This document shows positions 8,424-18,548 of a DNA stretch of 64,000 nucleotides, piece after piece; the stretch's first letter is position 1, and each line of letters starts with the position of its first letter. The stretch spans positions 183,223 to 247,222 of the forward strand of contig NZ_JASISZ010000003.1 in the NCBI RefSeq assembly GCF_030063355.1. Direction: 5' to 3'. This DNA comes from Streptomyces sp. PH10-H1 (GTDB taxonomy: Bacteria > Actinomycetota > Actinomycetes > Streptomycetales > Streptomycetaceae). Made by a program: the position numbers and the translations under genes. The notes under the pieces are model-generated. The model was not told the origin of the DNA, did not search any database, and was given only the letters and a program-made list of their open reading frames with translations.

Positions 8424-8792
8424 TCACCCCTCCGCGATCACCACCGCGGACGCGATCCCGGCGTCGTGGCTGAGCGAGACGTGCCACACCCGCACCCCCA
8501 GTTCGGCCGCCCGCCGGGCGACCGTTCCGGTGACCGTGAGCCGCGGCCGGCCGGAGTCCTCCGTCGTCACCTCGGCGTCGAGCCAGACGAGTCCGGCCGG
8601 GGCGCCGAGCGCCTTGGCCAGGGCTTCCTTGGCGGCGAAGCGGGCCGCGAGGGAGGCGATGCCGCGCCGGTCGCCGCCCGGCAGCAGCAGTTCGTCCTTG
8701 GTGAAGAGCCGGTCGGCGAGACCCGGTGTGCGTTCGAGGGACGCGGCGAAGCGCTCGATCTCGGCGACGTCGATCCCGACTCCGATGATCAT
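8424..8792 (-). CDS. acpS: Holo-[acyl-carrier-protein] synthase AcpS
   Basis: Transfers the 4'-phosphopantetheine arm of CoA to a serine of acyl carrier proteins, so it activates fatty acid synthase ACP and possibly polyketide ACPs. The 122-aa protein has the family signatures [14 protein letters not shown] at the N-terminus (magnesium ligand Asp8), [16 protein letters not shown] near residue 75 and [12 protein letters not shown] at the C-terminus. Its start overlaps the end of glmS by 4 bases, which implies coupled translation. Confidence 0.97.
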   Translation of the reverse strand: MIIGVGIDVAEIERFAASLERTPGLADRLFTKDELLLPGGDRRGIASLAARFAAKEALAKALGAPAGLVWLDAEVTTEDSGRPRLTVTGTVARRAAELGVRVWHVSLSHDAGIASAVVIAEG

Positions 8793-10636
8793 TCGACGGT
8801 CACCGACTTGGCGAGGTTCCGCGGCTGGTCGACCTCGTTGCCGCGGGCCGTGGCGAGTTCGCAGGCGAAGACCTGCAGCGGCACGGTGGCGACGAGCGGC
8901 TGCAGCAGCACCGGGGTCCGCGGGATGCGGATCAGGTGGTCGGCGTACGGCACGACCGCCTCGTCGCCCTCCTCGGCGATCACGATGGTGCGGGCGCCAC
9001 GGGCCCGGATCTCCTGGATGTTGGACACGATCTTGTCGTGGAGCACCGACCGCCCGCGCGGCGACGGCACCACCACGACCACCGGCAGGTCCTTCTCGAT
9101 GAGCGCGATCGGCCCGTGTTTGAGCTCGCCCGCCGCGAACCCCTCGGCGTGCATGTACGCCAGTTCCTTGAGCTTGAGCGCGCCCTCCAGGGCGACCGGG
9201 TAACCGACGTGCCGCCCCAGGAACAGCACGGTGTTCTTGTCCTTCAGCGAGCGGGCGAGCTCCCGCACCGGCTCCATCGTCTCCAGCACCTGCTCGACCT
9301 GGGTGGAGATCTCCGACAGCTCACGGATCACCCCGGTGATCTCGTCACCCCACTTGGTGCCGCGCACCTGCCCCAGGTACAGGGCGACCAGATAGCAGGC
9401 GACGACCTGGGTCAGGAACGCCTTCGTCGAGGCGACGGCGACCTCCGGCCCGGCGTGGGTGTACAGCACGGCGTCGGACTCGCGCGGGATCGTCGAGCCG
9501 TTCGTATTGCAGATGGCGAGCACCTTGGAGCCCTGCTCACGGGCGTGCCGCAGCGCCATCAGGGTGTCCATGGTCTCGCCGGACTGACTGATCGCGACGA
9601 CGAGCGTCCGCTGGTCAAGGATCGGGTCCCGGTACCGGAACTCGCTCGCGAGCTCGACCTCGCACGGCACCCGCGTCCAGTGCTCTATGGCGTACTTGGC
9701 GATCATCCCGGCATGGAACGCCGTCCCGCACGCCACGATCACGATCTTGTCGATCTCGCGCAGCAGCCGGTCCGGCATCCGCAGCTCGTCGAGGGTCAGC
9801 CGGCCGTCCGTCCCGATGCGTCCCAGCAGTGTGTCGGCGACGGCCTTCGGCTGCTCGGCGATCTCCTTGAGCATGAAGTAGTCGTAGCCGCCCTTCTCGG
9901 CGGCCGAGACGTCCCAGTCGACGTGGTACGGCCGCACCTCGGCCGGCTTGCCCTCGAAGTCGGTGACCGTCACGGTGTCCCGGCGCAGCTCGACGACCTG
10001 GTCCTGGCCCAGCTCGATCGCCTCACGGGTGTACGCGATGAAGGCGGCGACATCCGACGCCAGGAAGTTCTCCCCCTGGCCGACGCCCACCACCAGCGGC
10101 GAGTTGCGGCGTGCCCCGACCACCACATCCGGTTCGTCCGCGTGCACCGCGACCAGGGTGAACGCCCCGTCCAGCCGCCGGCACACCTGCCGCATCGCCT
10201 CGGCCAGGTCCGCCGACGAGGAGAACTGCTCGGCGAGCAGATGCGCCACGACCTCGGTGTCGGTCTCGGACTCCAGCGCGTGGCCGCGCTCGGCGAGCTC
10301 CGCCCGCAGCGCGGCGAAGTTCTCGATGATGCCGTTGTGGACCACCGCGACCCTTCCCGCGTTGTCCAGGTGCGGATGGGCGTTCAGATCCGTCGGGCCG
10401 CCATGGGTCGCCCATCGCGTGTGCCCGATCCCGGTGCTGCCGGCCGGCAGCGGCTGCCCCTCCAGCAGCTCCTCCAGATTGGCGAGCTTGCCGGCCTTCT
10501 TCGCGGCGGCCAGCCCTCCGTCGGCGAGCACGGCGATACCCGCCGAGTCATAGCCGCGGTACTCCAGCCGCCGCAGCCCGGCGACAACGACATCGAGGGC
10601 CGACCGGCCGCCCGCATACCCAACGATTCCGCACAT
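8789..10636 (-). CDS. glmS: Glutamine--fructose-6-phosphate aminotransferase (isomerizing)
   Basis: GlmS makes glucosamine-6-phosphate, the first committed step to UDP-GlcNAc for the cell wall. It starts [11 protein letters not shown], where Cys2 becomes the N-terminal nucleophile after methionine removal, and has the glutaminase motifs [13 protein letters not shown] and HNGIIENF. The C-terminal isomerase part has two SIS domains with [16 protein letters not shown] and the C-terminal [16 protein letters not shown]. Its 615 aa is the normal length. A longer frame upstream exists, but the ATG at 10636 is fixed by the catalytic cysteine. It is divergent from coaA across 97 bases; I see no ribozyme-like element upstream. 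Confidence 0.98.
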   Translation of the reverse strand: MCGIVGYAGGRSALDVVVAGLRRLEYRGYDSAGIAVLADGGLAAAKKAGKLANLEELLEGQPLPAGSTGIGHTRWATHGGPTDLNAHPHLDNAGRVAVVHNGIIENFAALRAELAERGHALESETDTEVVAHLLAEQFSSSADLAEAMRQVCRRLDGAFTLVAVHADEPDVVVGARRNSPLVVGVGQGENFLASDVAAFIAYTREAIELGQDQVVELRRDTVTVTDFEGKPAEVRPYHVDWDVSAAEKGGYDYFMLKEIAEQPKAVADTLLGRIGTDGRLTLDELRMPDRLLREIDKIVIVACGTAFHAGMIAKYAIEHWTRVPCEVELASEFRYRDPILDQRTLVVAISQSGETMDTLMALRHAREQGSKVLAICNTNGSTIPRESDAVLYTHAGPEVAVASTKAFLTQVVACYLVALYLGQVRGTKWGDEITGVIRELSEISTQVEQVLETMEPVRELARSLKDKNTVLFLGRHVGYPVALEGALKLKELAYMHAEGFAAGELKHGPIALIEKDLPVVVVVPSPRGRSVLHDKIVSNIQEIRARGARTIVIAEEGDEAVVPYADHLIRIPRTPVLLQPLVATVPLQVFACELATARGNEVDQPRNLAKSVTVE

Positions 10637-10733
10637 GCCCGCCACCTTATGGCCGTACCGCCCCGCCGTCCCAGAGGCCCTCCGGGGTCCTCGACGGGGC
10701 CCCGAGGTGAGGCGGGCGCAGCGCGGCAGCACA

Positions 10734-11729
10734 ATGGGCCGTGTGCCGACCACCGATCAGCAGCCGCGCCGACGCGCCGAGATCAGCCCGTACGTGGACC
10801 TCAGCCGCTCGGAGTGGAGCGCGCTGCGGGACCGGACGCCCCTGCCGCTGACCGCCGACGAGGTGGAGCGGCTGCGGGGCCTGGGCGATGTCATCGACCT
10901 GGAGGAGGTCGTGGACGTCTATCTGCCGCTGTCCCGGCTGCTCAATCTGTATGTGGGCGCCCACAGCGGTCTGCGGGGCGCGCTGAACACCTTCCTGGGC
11001 GACGCGGGGAACGGGCAGGGCGAGCAGCCGGGCACACCGTTCGTGATCGGCGTGGCGGGGAGCGTCGCGGTCGGGAAGTCGACCACCGCCCGCATCCTGC
11101 GGGCGCTGCTGGCCCGCTGGCCGGAGCACCCGCGCGTGGAGCTGGTGACCACCGACGGATTTCTGCTGCCCAACGCCGAACTGCACCGCCGCGGCCTGAT
11201 GTCGCGCAAGGGCTTCCCCGAGTCCTACGACCGGCGGGCCCTGACCCGCTTCGTCGCCGATGTGAAGGCGGGCAAGGACGAGGTGACCGCGCCCGTCTAC
11301 TCCCACCTGATCTACGACATCGTCCCCGGGGAGCGCCTGACGGTGCGCCGGCCCGACATCCTCATCGTCGAGGGCCTGAACGTGCTCCAGCCGGCGCTGC
11401 CCGGCAAGGACGGCCGCACCCGCGTCGGCCTGGCCGACTACTTCGACTTCAGCGTCTACGTCGACGCCCGTACCGAGGACATCGAGCAGTGGTACCTCGG
11501 CCGCTTCCGCAAGCTCCGCGAGACGGCCTTCCAGAACCCCTTCTCGTACTTCCGCAAGTACACCCAGGTCTCGGAGACCGAGGCGCTCGACTACGCCCGG
11601 CTGATGTGGCGGACCGTCAACAAGCCCAACCTTCAGCAGAATGTGCTGCCGACGCGCAGCCGCGCCACGCTGGTGCTGCGCAAGGGCCCGCAGCACAAGG
11701 TCCAGCGGCTGTCGCTGCGCAAACTCTGA
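10734..11729 (+). CDS. coaA: Type I pantothenate kinase
   Basis: Phosphorylates pantothenate, the first step of coenzyme A synthesis. The 331-aa protein has the Walker [16 protein letters not shown] near residue 105, [21 protein letters not shown], and the C-terminal segment [17 protein letters not shown], all typical of bacterial PanK-I (CoaA). The start is taken as the ATG at 10734; a GTG three codons later is the alternative, and neither has a clear ribosome-binding site. It is a single plus-strand gene between divergent glmS and convergent glmM. CoA from this pathway is the donor for AcpS encoded nearby. Confidence 0.96.
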   Translation: MGRVPTTDQQPRRRAEISPYVDLSRSEWSALRDRTPLPLTADEVERLRGLGDVIDLEEVVDVYLPLSRLLNLYVGAHSGLRGALNTFLGDAGNGQGEQPGTPFVIGVAGSVAVGKSTTARILRALLARWPEHPRVELVTTDGFLLPNAELHRRGLMSRKGFPESYDRRALTRFVADVKAGKDEVTAPVYSHLIYDIVPGERLTVRRPDILIVEGLNVLQPALPGKDGRTRVGLADYFDFSVYVDARTEDIEQWYLGRFRKLRETAFQNPFSYFRKYTQVSETEALDYARLMWRTVNKPNLQQNVLPTRSRATLVLRKGPQHKVQRLSLRKL

Positions 11730-11815
11730 ACCGCCCCTGAAACCAGGCGTGCGCCGTCCCCCCCCCGATATCGGCAGCACGGCAGCACGGCAAACCGGCC
11801 GGCGGCCGAAGCCGC

Positions 11816-13174
11816 TCAGCCCAGCGTGGACTTGACCACATCGGCGAGCCGGCCGGCGACCGAGCGGGCGTGGTCGATGTCGGCGGCCTCGACCATGACG
11901 CGGACCAGCGGCTCGGTGCCGGAGGAGCGCAGCAGGACCCGGCCGGTGGTGCCGAGTTCACGCTCGGCCTCGGCAACCGCGGCCGTGAGCTCGGGGGTGG
12001 AGTGCACCCGGCTCTTGTCGACGTCGGGAACATTGACCAGCACCTGCGGGAGCCGCTGCATGACGCCGGCCAGGTCGGCCAGCGTGCGGCCGGTGGCGGC
12101 GACGCGGGCGGCCAGCATGAGGCCGGTCAGCGTGCCGTCGCCGGTGGTGGCGTGGTCGAGGATGATCACGTGGCCGGACTGTTCGCCGCCCAGCGCGTAG
12201 CCGTGCTCCTTCATCGACTCCAGGACGTACCGGTCGCCGACCGCCGTCTCGACGAGGTGGATCCCCTCGCGTTCCATCGCCAGCTTGAAGCCGAGGTTGG
12301 ACATGACGGTGCCGACCACGGTGTTCTCGCGCAGACCGCCCTGCTCGCGCAGACCGAGGGCGAGTACGGCCAGGATCTGGTCGCCGTCCACCTCATTGCC
12401 CGCGCCGTCGACGGCCAGGCAGCGGTCCGCGTCGCCGTCGTGGGCGATGCCGAAGTCCGCGCCGTGCTCGACGACGGCGGCCTTGAGCAGGCCGAGGTGG
12501 GTGGAGCCGCAGCCGTCGTTGATGTTGAGGCCGTCGGGCTGGGCACCGATCGTGATGATCTCGGCGCCGGCCCGGGAGAACGCCTCGGGGGACACCCGGG
12601 CGGCGGCGCCGTGCGCCTCGTCCAGGACGATCTTCAGTCCGTCGAGCCGGTTGGGCAGCACACCCATGAGGTGCGCGACGTACTGGTCGAAGCCCTCGTC
12701 GTACTCCCGCACGCGGCCGACGCCGGAACCGGTCGGCCGGTCCCAGGGCTCACCCGCGCGGTGCGTCTCGTAGAGCTTCTCGATGCGGTCCTCAAGCACG
12801 TCGTCGAGCTTGTGGCCGCCGCGGGCCAGGAACTTGACACCGTTGTCCGGCATCGCGTTGTGGCTCGCGGAGAGCATCACGCCGAGGTCGGCACCCAGCG
12901 CGCCGGTGAGATACGCCACCGCGGGGGTGGGCAGCACACCGACCCGCAGGACGTCCACGCCCGCACTCGCCAGACCGGCCACGATGGCGGCCTCCAGGAA
13001 CTCCCCCGAAGCACGCGGATCGCGCCCGACCACGGCCACCGGCCGATGGCCCTGGAACGAACCTGCCTCAGCGAGCACATGCGCCGCCGCCACCGACAGG
13101 CCCAGCGCCAGCTCGGCCGTCAGGTCCGCGTTCGCGACGCCGCGCACGCCGTCCGTGCCGAAGAGTCGTCCCAC
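11816..13174 (-). CDS. glmM: Phosphoglucosamine mutase
   Basis: GlmM converts glucosamine-6-phosphate from GlmS to glucosamine-1-phosphate. The protein (452 aa) begins with GTG and reads [15 protein letters not shown]. The catalytic phosphoserine is Ser104 in [14 protein letters not shown], the metal-binding loop is DGDADRC near residue 245, and the sugar-binding loop is GGEQSGH. GGAGG lies 7 bases before the GTG. It is 117 bases downstream of rpsI, with a strong hairpin between, so it may be read partly by read-through from the rplM-rpsI operon. Confidence 0.98.
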   Translation of the reverse strand: MGRLFGTDGVRGVANADLTAELALGLSVAAAHVLAEAGSFQGHRPVAVVGRDPRASGEFLEAAIVAGLASAGVDVLRVGVLPTPAVAYLTGALGADLGVMLSASHNAMPDNGVKFLARGGHKLDDVLEDRIEKLYETHRAGEPWDRPTGSGVGRVREYDEGFDQYVAHLMGVLPNRLDGLKIVLDEAHGAAARVSPEAFSRAGAEIITIGAQPDGLNINDGCGSTHLGLLKAAVVEHGADFGIAHDGDADRCLAVDGAGNEVDGDQILAVLALGLREQGGLRENTVVGTVMSNLGFKLAMEREGIHLVETAVGDRYVLESMKEHGYALGGEQSGHVIILDHATTGDGTLTGLMLAARVAATGRTLADLAGVMQRLPQVLVNVPDVDKSRVHSTPELTAAVAEAERELGTTGRVLLRSSGTEPLVRVMVEAADIDHARSVAGRLADVVKSTLG

Positions 13175-13244
13175 AGTTATTCCTCCGAGTATGGGAGCCA
13201 TGGGCGTTACCGACAGGTATACGCCCTGGGCGGTAAATAGCGAA

Positions 13245-13277
13245 CGCCCCGGAGGCGCACAGAGTGCCTCCGGGGCG
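13245..13277 (-). terminator. Hairpin after rpsI
   Basis: A perfect 12-bp inverted repeat, CGCCCCGGAGGC at 13245-13256 and its complement at 13266-13277, with a 9-base loop. It lies 14 bases after the rpsI stop and before glmM. There is no T-run, which is usual for high-GC terminators. It probably ends or attenuates the rplM-rpsI transcript. Confidence 0.75.
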
Positions 13278-13291
13278 AACGCCGAGCGTGA

Positions 13292-13840
13292 TTAGCGCTT
13301 GCTGAACTGCGGCGCCTTACGGGCCTTCTTCAGACCGGCCTTCTTGCGCTCGACCGCACGGTCGTCACGCGTCAGGAATCCGGCCTTCTTGAGGGCGGCG
13401 CGGTTGTTGTCCGTGTCCGCCTCGTTCAGCGCACGGGCAACACCCAGGCGCAGCGCACCGGCCTGGCCGGAGATGCCGCCGCCACCGATACGGGCGATGA
13501 CGTCGTACCGGTTGTCCAGCTCAAGGAGCTTGAACGGCTCGTTGACTTCCTGCTGGTGCACCTTGTTCGGGAAGTAACCCTCAAGGGTGCGACCGTTGAT
13601 CTTCCACTTGCCAGAGCCCGGCACAATGCGGACGCGGGCGATGGACTGCTTGCGACGGCCGGTGCCGGCAGCCGGCTGCGGGTCGCCGAAGCGGCCGGCG
13701 AGCGACTCGGAGGTGTACTCCTCCGGAACCTCGGACTCCGAGGTGTACTCCGTAGGAGTCTCCTCGGACCCGAAGGCCTCAACGGTCTCGACGGTGTCGT
13801 CAGCCTCGACGACGGGGGCCTCGGTAGTGGTCTCAGCCAC
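13292..13840 (-). CDS. rpsI: 30S ribosomal protein S9
   Basis: S9 sits in the head of the small subunit, and its C-terminal tail contacts P-site tRNA. The conserved part starts at about residue 60 ([13 protein letters not shown]) and ends with the family tail RKAPQFSKR. The first roughly 55 residues are an acidic, threonine/serine-rich extension that repeats the hexapeptide EYTSES twice, bringing the protein to 182 aa against about 130 for E. coli. It is 42 bases downstream of rplM, the normal partner gene. Confidence 0.98.
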   Translation of the reverse strand: MAETTTEAPVVEADDTVETVEAFGSEETPTEYTSESEVPEEYTSESLAGRFGDPQPAAGTGRRKQSIARVRIVPGSGKWKINGRTLEGYFPNKVHQQEVNEPFKLLELDNRYDVIARIGGGGISGQAGALRLGVARALNEADTDNNRAALKKAGFLTRDDRAVERKKAGLKKARKAPQFSKR

Positions 13841-13882
13841 GATTCTCCTCAGATGCTTTCTGCTGGTAGCTGGTGGCCGGGA

Positions 13883-14326
13883 CTACTGCGAGACCTGGCT
13901 GATCACGAACGGGACCGGCTGCTGCGCAGCGTGCGGGTGCTCGGTACCCGCGTAGACCTTCAGCTTCGAGAGCATCTGACGGCCCAGGGTGTTCTTCGGG
14001 ATCATGCCCTTGATGGCCTTCTCGACGGCCTTCTCGGGGTTCTTGTCGAGCAGCTCGTCGTAACGGACGGAGCGCAGACCACCCGGGAAGCCAGAGTGGC
14101 GGTAGGCCATCTTCTGGGACTTCTTGTTGCCGGACAGGTGAACCTTGTCGGCGTTGATGATGATGACGAAGTCACCGGTGTCAACGTGCGGGGCGTACAC
14201 AGGCTTGTGCTTGCCCCGGAGAAGGTTCGCGGCCTGAGAGGCCAGACGGCCCAGGACAACGTCCTGCGCGTCGATGACGTGCCACTGGCGAGTTACATCG
14301 CCGGGCTTGGGGCTGAACGTACGCAC
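13883..14326 (-). CDS. rplM: 50S ribosomal protein L13
   Basis: An early-assembly 23S rRNA-binding protein of the large subunit. The 147-aa product starts with GTG ([20 protein letters not shown]) and has the L13 motifs [19 protein letters not shown] and [19 protein letters not shown] sequence upstream may act as a weak ribosome-binding site. It is first in the rplM-rpsI operon, preceded by a clear promoter at 14505-14534 and a leader of about 170 bases in which I see no known regulatory RNA. Confidence 0.98.
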   Translation of the reverse strand: MRTFSPKPGDVTRQWHVIDAQDVVLGRLASQAANLLRGKHKPVYAPHVDTGDFVIIINADKVHLSGNKKSQKMAYRHSGFPGGLRSVRYDELLDKNPEKAVEKAIKGMIPKNTLGRQMLSKLKVYAGTEHPHAAQQPVPFVISQVSQ

Positions 14327-14504
14327 GGTCGTAGCCTTCGCTTCTTCAGAGAGTGGAGTCCTGACAAGGCCACCCGGACGATCACGACAGCCCTGGCGGT
14401 ACTCGGGGACGCAACCCGGTACTGCCGCTGGTCATCGGCCCGGCGGACCGGCGTAAGGGCCTCTCACGTGAGAACGAGCAAGCCAATACGCATAACGAAC
14501 TCGC

Positions 14505-14534
14505 AGAATACCCGGCTTCGACCGTACGGGTCAA
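14505..14534 (-). promoter_or_regulatory. Promoter of rplM-rpsI
   Basis: Read on the minus strand, a -35 TTGACC (14534-14529), an 18-base spacer and a -10 TATTCT (14510-14505) match the principal sigma factor consensus. Transcription would start near 14498, giving a leader of about 170 bases before rplM. The -35 is preceded by TT, like the rpsL promoter at 47104. Confidence 0.65.
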
Positions 14535-14591
14535 AACGGGGACCGACCGCCTGGTCAGCGGCCTTCTCGTGACCCGTCCGTGACGCCCCGG

Positions 14592-16211
14592 CTACCGCTT
14601 GCGCTCCACCCGGCGCTCGTCCCACACCGGCTCCGTGGTCTCGCGGACGATGCCGTCCGAGCCGAAGACCAGGTACCGGTCGAAGGTGCGGGCGAACCAG
14701 CGGTCGTGGGTCACCGCGAGCACCGTGCCGTCGTAGGCCTCCAGGCCCTCCTGGAGGGCCTCGGCGCTCTCCAGGTCAAGGTTGTCCGTCGGCTCGTCCA
14801 GCAGGAGCGCGGTGGTGCCCGCCAGCTCCATCAGGAGGATCTGGAAGCGGGCCTGCTGTCCGCCGGAGAGGCTGCCGAAGTTCTGGTCGCCCTGGCGCTC
14901 CAGCTCGTACCGGCGCAGCACGCCCATGGCCCGGCCGCGGTCGTGGGCGTTCTCCGTCCACAGGATGTCGACGAGCGAGCGCCCCTCCAGCTCGGGGTGG
15001 GCGTGGGTCTGCGCGAAGTGGCCGGGCACCACCCGGGCGCCGAGTTTCCAGGAACCGGTGTGCTTGACCTCCTGGCCGGCGAGCAGCCGCAGGAAGTGCG
15101 ACTTGCCCGACCCGTTGGAGCCGAGCACCGCGACCCGCTCGCCGTAGTAGACCTCCAGGTCGAACGGTTTCATGAGGCCGGTGAGCTCCAGCCCGGCGCA
15201 GGTCACGGCCCGCACTCCGGTACGGCCGCCGCGCAGCCGCATCTTGATGTCCTGCTCGCGCGGCGGCTCCTGCGGAGCGCCCGCGTCCTCGAAGCGCTTC
15301 AGCCGGGTCTGGGCCGCGTGGTAGCGCGAGGCCATGTCCGGGCTGATCGCGGCCTGCTGCCGCAGCCGGAAGACCATCTGCTTGATCTTGGTGTGTTCTT
15401 CGTCCCATCGCCGCCGCAGCTCCTCGAAGCGCGCGAAGCGGTCCTTACGGGCCTGGTGGTACGTGCCGAAGCCGCCGCCGTGCACCCAGACGTCCGAGCC
15501 CGCGGGACCCGGTTCGACGCTGACGATGCGCTCCGCCGAGCGGGCCAGCAGCTCCCGGTCGTGGGAGACGAACAGCACGGTCTTCTTGGTCTGCGCCAGC
15601 TGCTCCTCCAGCCAGCGCTTGCCGGGCACGTCCAGATAGTTGTCCGGCTCGTCGAGCAGCAGCACCTCGTCGTTGCCGCGCAGCAGCGCCTCCAGCACCA
15701 GCCGTTTCTGCTCACCGCCGGAGAGCGTCTTGACCTCGCGCCACTGGGCCCGCTCGTACGGGACGCCCAGCGCGGCCATGGTGCACATGTCCCACATGTT
15801 CTCGGCCTCGTAGCCGTGTGCCTCGGCCCAGTCGCTGAGCGCGTGGGCGTACGCCATCTGGGCCGGCTCGTCGTCCTGCGCCATGATCGCCAGCTCGGCC
15901 GCGTCCACGGCCTTCGCGGCCGACTGGATACGCGCCCGCGAAACGGAGACCAGCAGGTCCCGCACCGTCCTGTCGTCCCGTACCGAGCCCACGAACTGCG
16001 GCATCACACCGAGTCCGCCGCTGACGGTCACCGAGCCGCCGTGCGCCTTGAGCTCTCCCGAGATCAGCCGCAGCAAGGTCGTCTTCCCCGCGCCGTTCGC
16101 CCCCACCAGGGCGACCGCGGCGCCTTCTCCCACCCGGAACGAGACGTCGCCGAGCAGCACCCGTCCATCCGGAAGGTAGTACTCCAGGTGTGCCGCCTCT
16201 ACATGTCCCAT
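14592..16211 (-). CDS. ABC-F family ATP-binding protein (ribosome-associated)
   Basis: A soluble protein of 539 aa with two ABC ATPase domains and no membrane domain, as in ABC-F translation factors and resistance proteins. Domain 1 has Walker A GANGAGKTTLLRLISGE and signature TLSGGEQKRLVLEALL; domain 2 has Walker A GSNGSGKSHFLRLLAG, signature SLSGGQQARFQILL and Walker B TALLLDEPTDNLD. The second P-loop ends in GKSH rather than the usual GKST. ABC-F proteins act at the ribosomal E site. Whether this one protects against an antibiotic or works in normal translation cannot be told. The ATG at 16211 (MGHVEAAHLEYYLPDGR) has only a weak ribosome-binding site. Confidence 0.92.
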   Translation of the reverse strand: MGHVEAAHLEYYLPDGRVLLGDVSFRVGEGAAVALVGANGAGKTTLLRLISGELKAHGGSVTVSGGLGVMPQFVGSVRDDRTVRDLLVSVSRARIQSAAKAVDAAELAIMAQDDEPAQMAYAHALSDWAEAHGYEAENMWDMCTMAALGVPYERAQWREVKTLSGGEQKRLVLEALLRGNDEVLLLDEPDNYLDVPGKRWLEEQLAQTKKTVLFVSHDRELLARSAERIVSVEPGPAGSDVWVHGGGFGTYHQARKDRFARFEELRRRWDEEHTKIKQMVFRLRQQAAISPDMASRYHAAQTRLKRFEDAGAPQEPPREQDIKMRLRGGRTGVRAVTCAGLELTGLMKPFDLEVYYGERVAVLGSNGSGKSHFLRLLAGQEVKHTGSWKLGARVVPGHFAQTHAHPELEGRSLVDILWTENAHDRGRAMGVLRRYELERQGDQNFGSLSGGQQARFQILLMELAGTTALLLDEPTDNLDLESAEALQEGLEAYDGTVLAVTHDRWFARTFDRYLVFGSDGIVRETTEPVWDERRVERKR

Positions 16212-16322
16212 AACTCTGGATTCTCGCCCCTGCGAGGGTCCCGCCCCAAACCGATTTACGGCTCGGGGCCGCCGGTGCCCCGGACCCTCCGGATCGGGCG
16301 TCCGCGTCACCCGTTCGCCGAA

Positions 16323-16338
16323 TATGATGCCCGGCATG
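16323..16338 (+). promoter_or_regulatory. -10 box of a possibly leaderless transcript
   Basis: TATGAT at 16323-16328 lies 7 bases before the ATG at 16336. Transcription from it would begin at or next to the A of the start codon, giving a leaderless mRNA, which is common in Streptomyces. No Shine-Dalgarno site precedes the gene, which fits. No clear -35 box was found, so this is tentative. Confidence 0.35.
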
Positions 16339-17571
16339 ACTGATGGGCCGACGCCTCCCCACGACCCGCGCCAGGGCTTCACGGCGCCCACCCCGCCCGA
16401 GGGCGGGGACCAGCGCGAGGTGCTGGAGGGACGTGTCATCCCGTCACGGCCGCTCCCCTACCAGGCGCAGCCGCGGCCGGAGGGCGCGCCGCCGGCGCCC
16501 GGCGCCCCGCAGCCGCCGCAGATACCGCAGGGCGCGGCCCAGCAGCCACCCAACCAGCCGGACCCGTACGGATCCGCGGCACCGGCCTGGCCCCCGGCCG
16601 GGGCGCAGCCCACGGCGCCGCCACAGCAGCCGCAGCAGCCCGCGCAGGGCGGCCCCAGCGGGCCGCAGGCCCCCGCCTGGGCACCGCCGACGAGCGGGCT
16701 CGGCGCGGGCGGAACGCCGCAGTCGTCGTTCCCCCAGCAGCCCCAGGGCCCGGCAGCGGGCCCCAGCCCGTTCCCGCAGGCCGCACAGACCAACGCGCCC
16801 GACTGGGGCGCGCTCGCCGAGCAGCGGGAAGCCGCCGCGAAGCGCCGGAAACTGTTCATGGTCGGCGGCGGAGCGCTCGCGGCCGTGGCCGTCGCGGGGA
16901 TCGTCGCCACCGCCGTCGTCATGTCCAACCAGAGCGACGGCAAGCCGAAGGCCGGTCCCACCACGACGGCCTCCCAGCAGCCGCTGCCGCCCGAGCCGTC
17001 GTTCTCCTCGGTCGCCCCGCCGCCGCCGAAGAACCCGCTGGACTACATCTCCACGGCAAAGAAGGACAGCGCCCCGATCAGCGCCGACACCCTCTTCCCC
17101 GGCAAGCTGATGACGATCGCGGGCCGCACGTACACCAAGGCAGCGGGCACCTCCACGACGACCTGCGCCGCGGCCGCAACCGACGGGCTCGCGGCGGCGC
17201 TGCCGAAGAACAACTGCCGCCAGCTCATCCGCGCCACCTACATCAAGGACGGGTCGGCGGTCACCGTCGGTGTCGCCCTCTTCGACGACAAGCCGTCGGC
17301 CGAGAAGCTCAAGCTCACCTCGAGGTTCCTGCTGCCGCTGAACGGCGCAGGAGTCGGTGACTTCTGCCACAACGTGGCCTGCTGGGCGACCTCCAACACG
17401 GTCGGCCGCTACGCCTACTTCACGATCTCCGGGCCCAAGGACGGCCAGAGCGCCACCGCCGCGGACACCGCGTCCAAGCAGGCCGGCGCCGACGCGTCGA
17501 ACTTCGCCTTCGAGCGCATCGTCCAGCGCGGCAAGGACGCGGCGGCCGCCGAGACGGCGGCGGGCAACTGA
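16336..17571 (+). CDS. Single-pass membrane protein with Pro/Gln-rich cytoplasmic tail
   Basis: A 411-aa protein with three parts. The long N-terminal region (about residues 1-160) is rich in proline, glutamine and alanine and probably unstructured. One transmembrane helix (about residues 173-196, MVGGGALAAVAVAGIVATAV) follows a basic patch KRRK. The C-terminal extracellular domain of about 210 residues begins with a Ser/Pro linker and contains four cysteines (TTTCAAAATDG, KNNCRQLIRATYIKDG, DFCHNVACWATSNTVG), probably in disulfides. No enzyme motif is recognised. Start ATG 16336 was chosen because it gives MTDGPTPPHDPRQGF, the opening I recall for such proteins; an ATG at 16324 is in frame. 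It is convergent with truA. Confidence 0.8.
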   Translation: MTDGPTPPHDPRQGFTAPTPPEGGDQREVLEGRVIPSRPLPYQAQPRPEGAPPAPGAPQPPQIPQGAAQQPPNQPDPYGSAAPAWPPAGAQPTAPPQQPQQPAQGGPSGPQAPAWAPPTSGLGAGGTPQSSFPQQPQGPAAGPSPFPQAAQTNAPDWGALAEQREAAAKRRKLFMVGGGALAAVAVAGIVATAVVMSNQSDGKPKAGPTTTASQQPLPPEPSFSSVAPPPPKNPLDYISTAKKDSAPISADTLFPGKLMTIAGRTYTKAAGTSTTTCAAAATDGLAAALPKNNCRQLIRATYIKDGSAVTVGVALFDDKPSAEKLKLTSRFLLPLNGAGVGDFCHNVACWATSNTVGRYAYFTISGPKDGQSATAADTASKQAGADASNFAFERIVQRGKDAAAAETAAGN

Positions 17572-17605
17572 CCCGCCGGCCGGCCGGTCAGAAGCAGCCG
17601 GCCGG

Positions 17606-18451
17606 TCAGAGGCAGCCGGGCAGGGTCCGCAGATTGCGGGCCAGCAGATTGCGGGCGGCCAGCTGGTCGTCCGCCGGGTAGCCGACCTCTTCCAGCGTCA
17701 GCCCGTGCGGGCGCACCACGTTCACCGCGGAATTGCGTACACCCTCGGCCAGCACCTCGCCGGGGAAGCCGGCCGGCCGGTGCCCGTCCCCGACCAGCAG
17801 CATGGAGCCGACCAGCGCCCGCACCATGTTGTGGCAGAACGCGTCGGCGCGCACGGTCGCGACGGCCAGCCCGTCCGCCGTGCGCTCCCAGTGCAGGTCG
17901 AGCAGCGTACGGATGGTGGTCGCGCCCTCGCGCTTCTTGCAGTACGCCGCGAAGTCGTGCTCACCCAGCAGCTTGCGGGCCGCCTCGTTCATGAGATCGA
18001 TGTCCAGCGGCCGGTCGTGCCACAGCACGTGCCCGCGCAGCAGCGGGTCGACGCCCGCCTGGTGGTCGCCGACCCGGTACGCGTAACGCCGCCAGACCGC
18101 GGAGAACCGCGCGTTGAAGGCGCGCGGCGCCACGGAGACCTTCCACACCCGCACATCCTGCGGCAGCTTCCCGGCGAGCCGCCGCAGCAGCTTCCCGCCG
18201 TGCTCGGCCCACACGTCCTCCGCCAGGTCCAGGTGCGCGACCTGGCCGCGCGCGTGCACCCCCGCGTCGGTGCGGCCCGCGACCGTCAGGGACACCGGCT
18301 CCCGCAGCCGCATCACGGTCTGCAGCGCCGCCTCCAGGTCGCCCTGTACGGTCCGCCGCGTCCGCTGCTTCGCCCAGCCGGAGAATGCGGCCCCGTCGTA
18401 CGACAGGTCCAGCCGTACCCGTACGAAACCGGGCTCCACCTCGTCGCTCAC
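17606..18451 (-). CDS. truA: tRNA pseudouridine(38-40) synthase
   Basis: TruA converts uridines 38, 39 and 40 in the tRNA anticodon arm to pseudouridine. The catalytic aspartate is Asp62 in [17 protein letters not shown]; other family segments are [28 protein letters not shown] and [19 protein letters not shown]. The length of 281 aa is normal. It lies 97 bases beyond the rplQ stop with a hairpin between, so it is the last gene of, or follows, the alpha operon, as in many actinobacteria. Confidence 0.97.
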   Translation of the reverse strand: MSDEVEPGFVRVRLDLSYDGAAFSGWAKQRTRRTVQGDLEAALQTVMRLREPVSLTVAGRTDAGVHARGQVAHLDLAEDVWAEHGGKLLRRLAGKLPQDVRVWKVSVAPRAFNARFSAVWRRYAYRVGDHQAGVDPLLRGHVLWHDRPLDIDLMNEAARKLLGEHDFAAYCKKREGATTIRTLLDLHWERTADGLAVATVRADAFCHNMVRALVGSMLLVGDGHRPAGFPGEVLAEGVRNSAVNVVRPHGLTLEEVGYPADDQLAARNLLARNLRTLPGCL

Positions 18452-18490
18452 CGTGCGGTCCTCTCGTGCGGCTCGTGCAGATCATGCGAA

Positions 18491-18525
18491 ACGGGCCCGC
18501 CCCCAGAAGCTGGGTGCGGGCCCGT
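18491..18525 (-). terminator. Hairpin after rplQ
   Basis: An inverted repeat with outer arms ACGGGCCCGC (18491-18500) and its complement (18516-18525), one C/T mismatch, then CCCAG paired with CTGGG around a 3-base loop. It lies between rplQ and truA on the minus strand and probably ends most alpha-operon transcripts. Confidence 0.7.
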
Positions 18526-18548
18526 CCGTAGTACGCCGAACGCCTGGA

